A stretch of 41,469 bases of DNA from DAOMNN01 sp050486545 (GTDB lineage: Bacteria; Pseudomonadota; Gammaproteobacteria; Burkholderiales; Rhodocyclaceae): the NCBI GenBank assembly GCA_050486545.1, contig JBJHDM010000027.1, positions 1-41,469 of the forward strand. The letters run 5' to 3'. Each line of letters begins with the position of its first letter. Position 1 is the stretch's first letter. A program made the translations under genes and the position numbers. Below are positions 33,425-41,469 of this stretch, in pieces. Under the pieces are notes generated by a model. It saw only the letters and a list, made by a program, of their open reading frames with translations, did not search any database and had not been told where the DNA came from.

Positions 33425-34006
33425 ATGAACCGATTCGTCCGATTCTCCGCCCCCCTCGTGCTCGCGGCCGCGTTTTCCCTGCCGGCCTTCGCCGCACCCG
33501 AGACCTATGTCATCGACGGCACCCACACCTTCCCGCGCTTCTCGTACAACCACTTCGGGCTGTCGACGCAGCTGAGCCGCTTCGACAACACCACCGGCAC
33601 GATCACGCTCGACCGCGAAGCGCGCACCGGCTCGGTCGATATCGTTATCGACACGACCTCGGTGAGCACCGGCTACGACACCTTCGACGAGCACATCCAG
33701 GGCGAGGACTTCCTCGACACCGCGCGCTTCCCGACCGCGACCTTCCGGTCCACGAACGTGCGCTTCGACGGCGACACGCCGGTCGCGGTCGAGGGTGAGC
33801 TGACCCTCAAGGGCGTCACCCGTCCGGTCACGCTCGAACTGAAGTCCTTCACCGCGATGCCGCATCCGATGCTGCAACGCGACGCGATCGGCGCCAACGC
33901 GCGGGCCACGGTGAAGCGCTCGGACTTCAACGCCGGCAAGTTCGCACCCCACGTCGGCGACGAGGTCACGATCGACATCTCGGTCGAGGCGATTCGCAAG
34001 GAATGA
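33425..34006 (+). CDS. YceI family periplasmic protein (second copy)
   Basis: A 193-residue secreted protein, signal peptide ending PAFA at about 23, followed by the YceI domain (YVIDGTHTFPRFSYNHFGLSTQ ... GEDFLDTARFPTATFRSTNV ... LTLKGVTRPVTLELK). The C-terminus (RSDFNAGKFAPHVGDEVTIDISVEA) is the canonical form; the upstream copy is more divergent. AAAGGAG precedes the ATG. Last gene of the dioxygenase/b561 operon. Confidence 0.95.
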   Translation: MNRFVRFSAPLVLAAAFSLPAFAAPETYVIDGTHTFPRFSYNHFGLSTQLSRFDNTTGTITLDREARTGSVDIVIDTTSVSTGYDTFDEHIQGEDFLDTARFPTATFRSTNVRFDGDTPVAVEGELTLKGVTRPVTLELKSFTAMPHPMLQRDAIGANARATVKRSDFNAGKFAPHVGDEVTIDISVEAIRKE

Positions 34007-34152
34007 GCGCACGCATTGCCGCGCGGGACCCGGCCGGCTTCACCGGTCGCGGCCCCCATCCGGTCGATGAAGCGGATCGACCGGACGATCCTGCCCTGCG
34101 GCGAACGCGGCCGGGTGTGGCCGCGCCCGCGGGATCTGCTATCTTCGTGCAG

Positions 34153-35078
<926 letters not shown>

Positions 35079-35082
<4 letters not shown>

Positions 35083-35840
35083 ACCTGAATTCGGTGCTCG
35101 CCATCTATCTGTTCGAGATGCACCGCACCCGGCGCACGCTGCTCCAGAGCATCATCGCACCGGTGATCACGACGTCGCTGTACTTCGTCGTGTTCGGCTC
35201 GGCCATCGGCTCGCGCATCCCGGAGATCGAGGGCGTGAGCTACGGCGCCTTTATCGTCCCCGGTCTGGTGATGCTGACGCTGCTGACCCAGAGCGTGTCA
35301 AACGCCTCGTTCGGCATCTTCTTCCCGAAGTTCTCGCGGACGATCTACGAAGTGCTGTCTGCACCGATCTCCCACTTCGAGATCGTGCTGAGCTATGTGG
35401 GGGCGGCCGCGACCAAGTCGGTCATCGTCGGCCTGATCATTCTCGCGACCGCGGGACTGTTCGTGCCGCTGCACGTCGAACACCCGGTCTGGATGCTGCT
35501 CTTCCTGCTGCTCACCTCGATCACGTTCAGCCTCTTCGGCTTCGTACTCGGGATCTGGGCGGACAATTTCGAGAAACTGCAGCTCGTGCCGCTGCTCATC
35601 ATCACCCCGCTGACCTTCCTGGGCGGCAGCTTCTACTCGATCAGCATGCTTCCGCCCTTCTGGCAGACGGTGACCCTGTTCAACCCGGTCGTCTACCTCG
35701 TCAGCGGGTTCCGCTGGAGCTTCTACGGCATCGCCGACGTGCATATCGGCGTCAGCGTCGCAATGACGTTCGTCTTCCTTGCGATCTTCGCCGCGATCGC
35801 AGCCTGGATGTTCAGGACGGGATATCGTCTCAAGCCCTGA
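35079..35840 (+). CDS. ABC-2 type transporter permease (YadH-like)
   Basis: A 253-residue protein with six membrane segments typical of ABC-2 permeases (RTLLQSIIAPVITTSLYFVVFG; FIVPGLVMLTLLTQSVSNASFG; VGLIILATAGLFVPL; FSLFGFVLGIWADNFEKLQLVPLLIITPLTFLGGSFYSISMLP). The last two motifs are the family's signature. Coupled to the ATPase gene by ATGA overlap; together they form an exporter, substrate unknown (polysaccharide, lipid or drug). Confidence 0.94.
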
Positions 35841-36022
35841 ACAGCCCCGACGGCGTCCGAGGCGGCCCCGGATAGCACCTCCACATGCCCCTCATCCACC
35901 GGTTCAATTGGCCCTGCGCGCGCCGTTCGAATACCATTGTGGATGAAAGCGCACCGCGCCGTCCCGGATTGCCGGATGCTGCGGTCTCACCGGACTTGAA
36001 CCTGAGAACAAGGAGAACGAAG

Positions 36023-36493
36023 ATGGACATCGATATCGGCATCAACAAGAAGGACCGGGCGAAGATCGCCGACGGCCTGTCGCGGCTGCTCGCCGACAGC
36101 TATACGCTGTACCTGACCACGCACAACTTCCACTGGAACGTCACGGGGCCGATGTTCAACACCCTGCACCTGATGTTCGAGACCCAGTACAACGAGCTCG
36201 CGCTGGCTGTCGACCAGATCGCCGAGCGCATCCGTGCGCTGGGCTTTCCGGCACCCGGTACCTACAAGGAGTTCCAGAAGCTGGGCAGTCTCGCCGAACC
36301 GGAAGGCGTACCCTCGGCCAAGGAAATGATCCGCCTGCTCGTGCTCGGTCAGGAAGCCGTCGTGAAGACCGCGCGCAGCGTGCTGCCGCTGGTCGACAAG
36401 GTCAGCGACGAGCCGACCGCCGACCTGCTCACGCAGCGCATGCAGGTGCACGAGAAGAACGCCTGGATGCTGCGCAGCATGCTGGAGAGCTGA
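36023..36493 (+). CDS. dps: Dps-family ferritin-like DNA-protection protein
   Basis: A 156-residue Dps protein. The ferroxidase-site motifs are THNFHWNVTGPMFNTLHLMFETQYNELALAVDQIAERIRALG (split here by conserved H/W, D and E positions at about 31-70), and the C-terminal helix has RMQVHEKNAWMLRSMLE. Forms dodecamers that bind iron and DNA and protect from peroxide. The ATG at 36023 has AAGGAG about 8 bases upstream; upstream in-frame ATG at 35885 would add non-conserved sequence. Preceded by 182 bp likely holding its promoter and followed by a clear hairpin. Confidence 0.95.
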   Translation: MDIDIGINKKDRAKIADGLSRLLADSYTLYLTTHNFHWNVTGPMFNTLHLMFETQYNELALAVDQIAERIRALGFPAPGTYKEFQKLGSLAEPEGVPSAKEMIRLLVLGQEAVVKTARSVLPLVDKVSDEPTADLLTQRMQVHEKNAWMLRSMLES

Positions 36494-36497
36494 GCCG

Positions 36498-36525
36498 CTT
36501 TCGCACACCCGCGGGCGTGCGAAAG
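36498..36525. terminator. Bidirectional hairpin terminator after dps
   Basis: CTTTCGCAC (36498-36506) and GTGCGAAAG (36517-36525) form a 9-bp stem between the convergent dps and protease genes, with a further CCC/GGG pairing possible inside the loop. Confidence 0.7.
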
Positions 36526-36555
36526 GCGTGCGCCCGCCCTAATCGGCCTCCGGAA

Positions 36556-37074
36556 TCAGCTCCCGTAGGCCCGCAGCGTCAGCGTGTCGCCACGCTGGGT
36601 GAACTCCAGGTGCTTGAGCACGCTCATGCCGAGCAGCACCTGATCGTCGCGCATTCCCGGATTCAGGTGGCTGCGCACCCCGCTCGCGCGGAACGGGCCG
36701 AGCACGAGCTCGTCGATGACGGTGGAGCGCACCGTGACGGTTCCGTTGGCGGTCACCACCTGCATCGGCAGCCCCGGCGTCAGGCCCAGTTGCGGGCCCA
36801 GATGCGCGGGTACCGACACCTGCGTCGCACCGGTATCGAGCAGGAAGGTCACCCGCTGGCCATTGATCATCCCCGGCGCGACGTAGTGCCCGAAGCGATT
36901 GCGCTTGAGCACCAGTTCGGGCGCGCCGGCCTGCACGACGAGGTCGCGATTGGGATTGTGGCGGCGTTCCAGCACATCGTCGAACACGGTCCACAGCAGC
37001 CCGAGGGCTGCAATCCATGCCAGCACGATCATGCCGCGGCCGAGTCGGCGCTGCGTGTTCTCCGGTTCGCTCAT
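36556..37074 (-). CDS. Retropepsin-like aspartic protease, membrane anchored (TIGR02281-like)
   Basis: A 172-residue protein with one membrane helix at about 14-31 (GMIVLAWIAALGLLWTVF) and a periplasmic clan AA domain. The catalytic motif is D80 in FLLDTGATQVSVP, and the retropepsin-like ending LLGMSVLKHLEFTQRGDTLTLR is typical of this bacterial family, which is thought to act as a dimer like retroviral proteases. Starts 32 bp after the prfC stop on the same strand, so probably co-transcribed. Substrate unknown. Confidence 0.92.
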   Translation of the reverse strand: MSEPENTQRRLGRGMIVLAWIAALGLLWTVFDDVLERRHNPNRDLVVQAGAPELVLKRNRFGHYVAPGMINGQRVTFLLDTGATQVSVPAHLGPQLGLTPGLPMQVVTANGTVTVRSTVIDELVLGPFRASGVRSHLNPGMRDDQVLLGMSVLKHLEFTQRGDTLTLRAYGS

Positions 37075-37106
37075 GCCTGGTCAGACCCGCACACCGAACG
37101 GTTCGT

Positions 37107-38714
37107 TCAGCCCAGCACCTGGCCGTGCTCGCGCGTCGCATGGAAGCCGACCTTGGGCCATTTCTCCATCGTCACGTCGAGGTTGTAGCGGGTGCTCGCC
37201 AGATACACCGGGTTGCCGTCCACATCCTTGCCGAGCCGGATCGCCTGTTCGCGCTCGAAGTTGCGGCGCGTGATCTCGTCCGGGAAGGTGAGCCATCGGG
37301 CGGTGTAGATGTCGGCCGACTCGAAGATCGCATCGACCTTGTACTCGTCCTTGAGCCGCTGCGCGACGACTTCGAACTGGAGCTGGCCGACCGCACCGAG
37401 CAGCATGTTGCCGCCCTCCTGCTCGAACACCTGGATCGCCCCCTCTTCGCCCAGCTCCTGCAAACCCTTCTGCAATTGCTTGGTCTTGAGCGGGTCGCGC
37501 AGCCGCGCGGCGCGAAACAGTTCCGGCGAGAAATACGGAATGCCCTTGAAGCCCAGCGACTCCCCCTCGGTCAGCGTGTCGCCGATCTGAAGCTGGCCGT
37601 GGTTATGGATGCCGATGATGTCGCCGGCCACACCGTCTTCCTTGTGCACCCGCTCGTTGGCCATGAAAGTGAGCGCATTGGCGAGCTTCATCTCACGGCC
37701 CATGCGCACGTGCCTGACCTTCATTCCCGAGGCATATCGGCCCGAACAGATGCGGAAGAACGCGATGCGGTCGCGGTGCTTGGGATCCATGTTGGCCTGG
37801 ATCTTGAAGACGAAGCCGCTGAAGGGTGCTTCGGCCGGCTGGACTCTGCGCACGCCCGCGTCGCGGGGCTGCGGCGGCGGTGCCCAATCGAGCAGCGCCT
37901 GCAGGATCTCCTGCACGCCGAAGTTGTTGATCCCCGAGCCGAAGAACACCGGGGTCTGCCGCCCGGCCAGGAAGTCATCGAGCGAGAAGGGCGCCGAGGC
38001 GCCGCCGATCAGTTCGACGTCCTCGCGCAACTGCCCGACCTCCATCGGGAACAGCTCGTCCAGGCGTGCATTCGCGATGCCCTGGATCGCCTCGGCCTCG
38101 CTGCGCCGCTCCTCGCCGGGCGTGAAACGCAGCACGCGATCCTCGAGCAGGTGATAGACGCCGCGAAAGGTCTTGCCCATACCCAGCGGCCACGTGATCG
38201 GCGCACATTCGATCTTCAGCACGTCCTCGATCTCCGAGAGCAGCTCGAAGGGCTCGCGCACCTCGCGGTCGAGCTTGTTCACGAAGGTGATGATCGGCGT
38301 GTTGCGCAGCCGGCACACGTCGAGCAGCTTGATCGTCTGCGCTTCAACGCCCTTGGCCGCGTCGATCACCATCACCGCGGCATCGACTGCCGTCAGTACG
38401 CGATAGGTGTCCTCGGAGAAGTCCTGGTGGCCCGGCGTGTCGAGCAGGTTGATCGTGTGCCCTTCGTACTCGAACTGCATCACCGAGCTGGTCACCGAGA
38501 TGCCGCGCTGCTTCTCCACCTCCATCCAGTCCGAAGTCGCATGGCGCGCGCTCTTCCTGGCCTTGACCGTCCCGGCGAGCTGGATCGCGCCGCCGAACAG
38601 CAGCAGCTTCTCGGTCAGCGTGGTCTTGCCCGCGTCGGGGTGGGAGATGATGCCGAAGGTGCGGCGTTTGGCAACGTCGCGCAGCAGTTCGGGGGGGTAG
38701 GGTGCGGAGTTCAT
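37107..38714 (-). CDS. prfC: Peptide chain release factor 3
   Basis: A 535-residue translational GTPase that recycles RF1/RF2 from the ribosome. P-loop SHPDAGKTT (24-32), DTPGHQDFSEDTYR (G3), and VNKLDRE (G4) are present, followed by domain II (FSGFVFKIQANMDPKHRDRIAF) and the RF3 C-terminal domain (GAVGQLQFEVVAQRLKDEYKV). Length matches E. coli RF3 (529). The ATG at 38714 gives the family start MNSAPYPPELLRDVAKRRTF. Divergent from the TetR gene across about 195 bp. Confidence 0.97.
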   Translation of the reverse strand: MNSAPYPPELLRDVAKRRTFGIISHPDAGKTTLTEKLLLFGGAIQLAGTVKARKSARHATSDWMEVEKQRGISVTSSVMQFEYEGHTINLLDTPGHQDFSEDTYRVLTAVDAAVMVIDAAKGVEAQTIKLLDVCRLRNTPIITFVNKLDREVREPFELLSEIEDVLKIECAPITWPLGMGKTFRGVYHLLEDRVLRFTPGEERRSEAEAIQGIANARLDELFPMEVGQLREDVELIGGASAPFSLDDFLAGRQTPVFFGSGINNFGVQEILQALLDWAPPPQPRDAGVRRVQPAEAPFSGFVFKIQANMDPKHRDRIAFFRICSGRYASGMKVRHVRMGREMKLANALTFMANERVHKEDGVAGDIIGIHNHGQLQIGDTLTEGESLGFKGIPYFSPELFRAARLRDPLKTKQLQKGLQELGEEGAIQVFEQEGGNMLLGAVGQLQFEVVAQRLKDEYKVDAIFESADIYTARWLTFPDEITRRNFEREQAIRLGKDVDGNPVYLASTRYNLDVTMEKWPKVGFHATREHGQVLG

Positions 38715-38859
38715 CGGATCGGGGTCGAAAAAGGAAAGCCGCCGGCCGGGACCGGACCCGGCAATCAGCGGCAGGATGCCGAATTTTACCAGCAAAGCCA
38801 AAGGGATGGAGCGCACGCAGCGACGCGGGCTCGCTTTTCCTCCCGGGACACTTGGCAGC

Positions 38860-38909
38860 GAACTTGACACGAACTTGACAAATAGAACGATCGTTCGTAC
38901 GCTTAAACC
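38860..38909 (+). promoter_or_regulatory. tetR promoter with palindromic operator in the spacer
   Basis: An 11-base direct repeat (GAACTTGACA plus one base, 38860 and 38871) provides two TTGACA elements. The second (38875-38880) is 17 bp from TACGCT (38898-38903). The perfect palindrome GAACGATCGTTC (38885-38896) sits between them, a classic place for a TetR repressor. Predicted transcription would begin near the ATG at 38910, suggesting a leaderless mRNA; no Shine-Dalgarno is present. Confidence 0.6.
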
Positions 38910-39506
38910 ATGAACAGAGGTGAGCAGACGCGCGCCGCAATTCTCGACGCGGCATTGAGCCAGGCCAGCGAATCCGGTTTCGAGTCGCTGACGATCGGTT
39001 CGCTGGCCGAACGCACCGGGCTGTCCAAGAGCGGCCTCTTCGCGCATTTCGGCTCCCGGGAAGAACTGCAGATCGCTGCGATCGACGCAGCCGCGCAACG
39101 CTTTGCGGAATCCGTGTTCCTGCCGGCGCTGAAGGCACCGCGGGGCTTGCCACGCATCCGCGCGCTGTTCGAGGGCTGGCTCGACTGGACGGGGCGAACC
39201 GGCCTGTCCTACGGCTGCCCGATGCATGCGGCCGCCGTCGAGTTCGACGACCGGCCGGGGCCGGTACGCGATGCCGTGGCGAGTCACTTCCGACGGCTCG
39301 AAGTCGAACTGGCACGCGCCATACGCCTTGCGATCGAGCAGGGGCACCTGCTTCCGGACCTGGACGTCGATCAACTCGTCTTCGACGTGCACGGCGTCAT
39401 CTTCACCTACTACCACAGCATGCGTCTTCTGCGGCACGAAGACGCGGCGTCGCGCGCGCGCACTGCGTTCGAGCGGCTCCTCCGTGCCGCATCGCCGGCG
39501 GGCTAG
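38910..39506 (+). CDS. TetR/AcrR family transcriptional regulator
   Basis: A 198-residue repressor-type protein. The N-terminal helix-turn-helix (about 5-50) reads TRAAILDAALSQASESGFESLTIGSLAERTGLSKSGLFAHFGSREEL in family terms; the C-terminal ligand domain (about 80-195) contains CPMHAAAVEFDDRPGPVRDAV, as in a common subgroup. The ATG at 38910 has no ribosome-binding site and coincides with the predicted transcription start. Probably represses itself and the hydrolase gene 35 bp downstream, given the repeated operator. Ligand unknown. Confidence 0.94.
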   Translation: MNRGEQTRAAILDAALSQASESGFESLTIGSLAERTGLSKSGLFAHFGSREELQIAAIDAAAQRFAESVFLPALKAPRGLPRIRALFEGWLDWTGRTGLSYGCPMHAAAVEFDDRPGPVRDAVASHFRRLEVELARAIRLAIEQGHLLPDLDVDQLVFDVHGVIFTYYHSMRLLRHEDAASRARTAFERLLRAASPAG

Positions 39507-39541
39507 GCCCGCCTCCTCCACGCATTCCCGGAGTCCCGATC

Positions 39542-40468
39542 ATGATTGCCACCACTTTCACGCTTTCGAATAGCACGATCGTTCGTTTCTCTTCGGCCAC
39601 GCTTGGCCTTCTCCGTGCCTACTTCAGCGTCACCTCGCGCGTGCTGCCCGGAATCGCCCGCCTGCAGGCCGAGCGCCTCTTCACCACCCCGCCGCGCTAT
39701 CGTGGCCGCCTGACGCTGCCGGTGCCGGCCCGACGCGAGACCGTCAGCGTCGGCCGACACCACCTCGCCGTGTGGCAGGCCGGCCCGCCCTCCGCGCCCG
39801 CGGCAGTCCTGGTCCACGGCTGGGGCGGTCGCGGCGTGCAGCTCGGCGCCTTCGTCGAGCGCCTGATCGCACAGGGCTTTCGCGTCGTCTGGTTCGACCT
39901 GCCCGGTCACGGGGAGAGCGGGCACGGGCAGGTCGGGCTGCCGGAGATGAGCGCATCGTTGCACGCACTTGCCCAGACCCACGGACCCTTCGAGGTCGCG
40001 ATCGGTCACTCTCTCGGGGCCGCGGCGATCGGTCTGGCGCTGCGCCAAGGGCTTGCCACGCAGCGCGCCGTGTTCGTCAGCCCGCCGGCCTCGATGAGCG
40101 AGCACACGCGCAATTTCGCCCGCAGTCTCGGGATTTCTGCCCGGGTCCGCGAAGCCATGCGGCTGCGGCTAGAACGCCGCTACGGCCTGCCGTTCGCCGA
40201 GATCGACCGGATCGAGGAACTGGCCCACGTCCGCATCCCGACACTGTTCGTGCATGATCACCAGGATCGCCACATCCCGCTCGAACACTCGAAGCGTCTG
40301 TCCGCGCGCATGCCCGCGGCCCGCGTGCTGCACACGCACGGCCTGGGGCACCACCGCATCCTGCGCGACGCCGGGGTCGTGCTGCATGTCGCCGCATTCG
40401 CGCGCGATCCGGACGTCGAACTGCCGTCCGAGCTGCCGCGGCTTCCGGTCCCGGCCCCGCTCTACTGA
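39542..40468 (+). CDS. Alpha/beta hydrolase
   Basis: A 308-residue serine hydrolase-like protein. The oxyanion segment is VLVHGWGGRG (about 96-105), the nucleophile motif is GHSLGAAAIG (S at about 158), the acid is likely in FVHDHQDRHIP, and the base is in HTHGLGHHRIL. An N-terminal 50-residue segment (LLRAYFSVTSRVLPGIARLQAERLFTTPPR) may associate with the membrane. GGAG precedes the ATG at 39542. Codons 10-15 overlap a second copy of the tetR operator-like sequence. Ends in APLY. Substrate unknown; regulated with or by the TetR gene 35 bp upstream. Confidence 0.9.
   Translation: MIATTFTLSNSTIVRFSSATLGLLRAYFSVTSRVLPGIARLQAERLFTTPPRYRGRLTLPVPARRETVSVGRHHLAVWQAGPPSAPAAVLVHGWGGRGVQLGAFVERLIAQGFRVVWFDLPGHGESGHGQVGLPEMSASLHALAQTHGPFEVAIGHSLGAAAIGLALRQGLATQRAVFVSPPASMSEHTRNFARSLGISARVREAMRLRLERRYGLPFAEIDRIEELAHVRIPTLFVHDHQDRHIPLEHSKRLSARMPAARVLHTHGLGHHRILRDAGVVLHVAAFARDPDVELPSELPRLPVPAPLY
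39569..39586. promoter_or_regulatory. Second operator-like copy inside the hydrolase start region
   Basis: AATAGCACGATCGTTCGT matches the sequence at 38881-38898 (AATAGAACGATCGTTCGT) at 17 of 18 positions. It lies within codons 10-15 of the hydrolase gene. TTGCCA (39546-39551) is 17 bp before AATAGC (39569-39574), so an intragenic promoter overlapped by the operator is conceivable. Confidence 0.5.
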
Positions 40469-41241
40469 TCCTCGCCTGCGCGATCTTCGCAGCTGCGCGC
40501 GAGCAGGTCATCGACGAGGGCACGCATCCGCCGCCAGTGCGAGCCTTCCCAGAACACCCGCTCGCACACGTCGCAGGTGCTGTAGCGCCGGTAGCGTCCC
40601 CGCACCATCGGCGGGATGCGCGGCTCGGCCTCGGCCGGTTCGATCGAACGCAGCGGTGCGTTGCAGTCCAGACACAGCGTGAATGGCCGCGCACTGCCGG
40701 CCAGGTCGAGGCGTTCGAAGAGCTCCCGCACCTGCTGGCTCGGCTTGAGCGCATGGATGAAGCAGCCGTGCGTGATCGCGCGGCGCTTGAGCAGTTCGCG
40801 GTCACGCGTGAGCACGATGCGCCCATCGCCGACAGCGACCGACGCGACGACGTCATCGGCGTAGCCGTTGTCGTACAAGGTATCGAAACCCGTCAGGCGC
40901 AGCAGCCGCGCGAGTCCGCCCAGGTGCGCATCGGCGACGAAGCGCATGCGGCGCAGCGGCACCTCGCGCACACGCAGCAACGGCGTGATGTCCAGCGCCT
41001 CGAACTTCGGATACACCGCGACCCGATCACCGTCGCGGAGCAGCCGGTCGAAACCGACCGACTCGCCATTGACCAGTACCAGTTCGACCTCGGTGTGCGG
41101 AACGCCCAAGGCCTCGATCATGTGCTTGACCGTCGCCGCACGCGCACACGGCGCCGAAAACTCGCGCCGCCGTCGATGCGCAGCGAGAAAATCGTTCAGT
41201 TCCTCGTAGAAACGGAAGGTGGCAACGACCATCGGGCGCAT
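40462..41241 (-). CDS. Mut7-C RNase (PIN-like) domain protein with N-terminal ubiquitin-like domain
   Basis: A 259-residue protein. Residues about 1-85 form a ubiquitin/MoaD-like domain (VATFRFYEELNDFL ... VELVLVNGESVGFDRLLRDGDRVAVYPKFE). The Mut7-C domain follows, with acidic positions including D104 (FVADAHLGGLARLLRLTGFDTLY), Y/D in NGYADDV, and the ILTRDREL-like TRDRELLKR. Two CxxC knuckles (C190/C193 and C223/C226) probably bind zinc. The family is predicted to be a ribonuclease; targets unknown. Overlaps the end of the convergent hydrolase gene by 7 bp. ATG at 41241, with an alternative at 41232. Confidence 0.9.
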   Translation of the reverse strand: MRPMVVATFRFYEELNDFLAAHRRRREFSAPCARAATVKHMIEALGVPHTEVELVLVNGESVGFDRLLRDGDRVAVYPKFEALDITPLLRVREVPLRRMRFVADAHLGGLARLLRLTGFDTLYDNGYADDVVASVAVGDGRIVLTRDRELLKRRAITHGCFIHALKPSQQVRELFERLDLAGSARPFTLCLDCNAPLRSIEPAEAEPRIPPMVRGRYRRYSTCDVCERVFWEGSHWRRMRALVDDLLARSCEDRAGEDQ

Positions 41242-41356
41242 GGGCTCCGGTCGGTCCGCACGGATCGGGCCCGGACCTTTCGTCCTGATGATGCACGCAC
41301 CCGATCCCGGCAGCGTTGATAGACTTGCACCATCCTAACCAAAAACGGGCCCGACG

Positions 41357-41469
41357 GTGACGCTTCGCGTGCTCGATGCCGGCGATGCCGCCATCACGAT
41401 CGAATTCGGCAATGCGATCGATCCCGCGCTGCAGGCCCGGGTCGAGGCGCTCGACCGGGCGATCACGGC
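41357..41469 (+). CDS. pxpB: PxpB/KipI family protein (5-oxoprolinase subunit B), 5' part
   Basis: A gene running off the end of the window. From a GTG at 41357 the frame reads VTLRVLDAGDAAITIEFGNA and continues IDPALQARVEALDRAIT, the opening of the KipI/allophanate-hydrolase-subunit-1 family (typically D/E-rich, LVEFG...IDP). In E. coli PxpB works with PxpA and PxpC to open 5-oxoproline. The start is not certain, because no strong Shine-Dalgarno is seen. About 37 codons are visible. Confidence 0.8.
   Translation, partial: MTLRVLDAGDAAITIEFGNAIDPALQARVEALDRAIT

Overview
The window is a G+C-rich, gene-dense chromosomal segment of a Gram-negative proteobacterium. Outer-membrane two-partner secretion, YceI proteins, cytochrome b561, a PAS-rich hybrid kinase, DUF1127 and cyanate genes in this style suggest a betaproteobacterium, perhaps Rhodocyclales-like. 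That placement is inferred from gene content and codon bias; there is no rRNA or tRNA gene to test it.

1-8,900: a contact-dependent-inhibition-like locus. It begins beside a 40-bp palindrome and continues with a TpsB outer-membrane transporter, a 1999-residue TpsA/CdiA-like exoprotein, a small membrane protein overlapping the end of tpsA (putative immunity), then a second orphan toxin C-terminus and a second small membrane protein. The two C-termini share a clear motif. The segment from about 7,600 to 8,900 is visibly poorer in G+C than the rest, as expected for exchanged toxin/immunity modules.

9,000-15,400: a methyltransferase-GNAT pair divergent from a GlxA-type regulator, a SARP-like/alpha-beta-hydrolase fusion, a 57-residue ORF with a C-terminal tag shared with a DUF1127 protein further on, and an MFS transporter.

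15,400-21,100: an OmpR-type response regulator and a large PAS/GAF hybrid kinase, divergent from a DUF1127 protein and a ferritin-like di-iron protein. Tandem GTTAC-type hexamers with 11-bp periodicity lie in both control regions.

21,000-23,800: a tightly overlapping operon encoding a radical SAM protein, a ferric-reductase/NOX-like transmembrane flavoprotein and a membrane-anchored cytochrome c.

23,900-30,200: a cyanate-use cluster on the minus strand: a soluble PAS kinase and NarL-type regulator, a DJ-1/PfpI protein, a CmpA/NrtA-type binding protein, permease, ATPase and cyanase.

30,500-34,000: a LysR regulator divergent from an operon of a DODA-type dioxygenase, cytochrome b561 and two YceI proteins. 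34,100-36,500: a two-gene ABC-2 exporter and a Dps-like protein. 36,500-41,469: a retropepsin-like protease and prfC, a TetR regulator with a hydrolase (sharing a repeated operator-like sequence), a Mut7-C RNase-like protein, and the 5' end of a PxpB/KipI-family gene running off the window.
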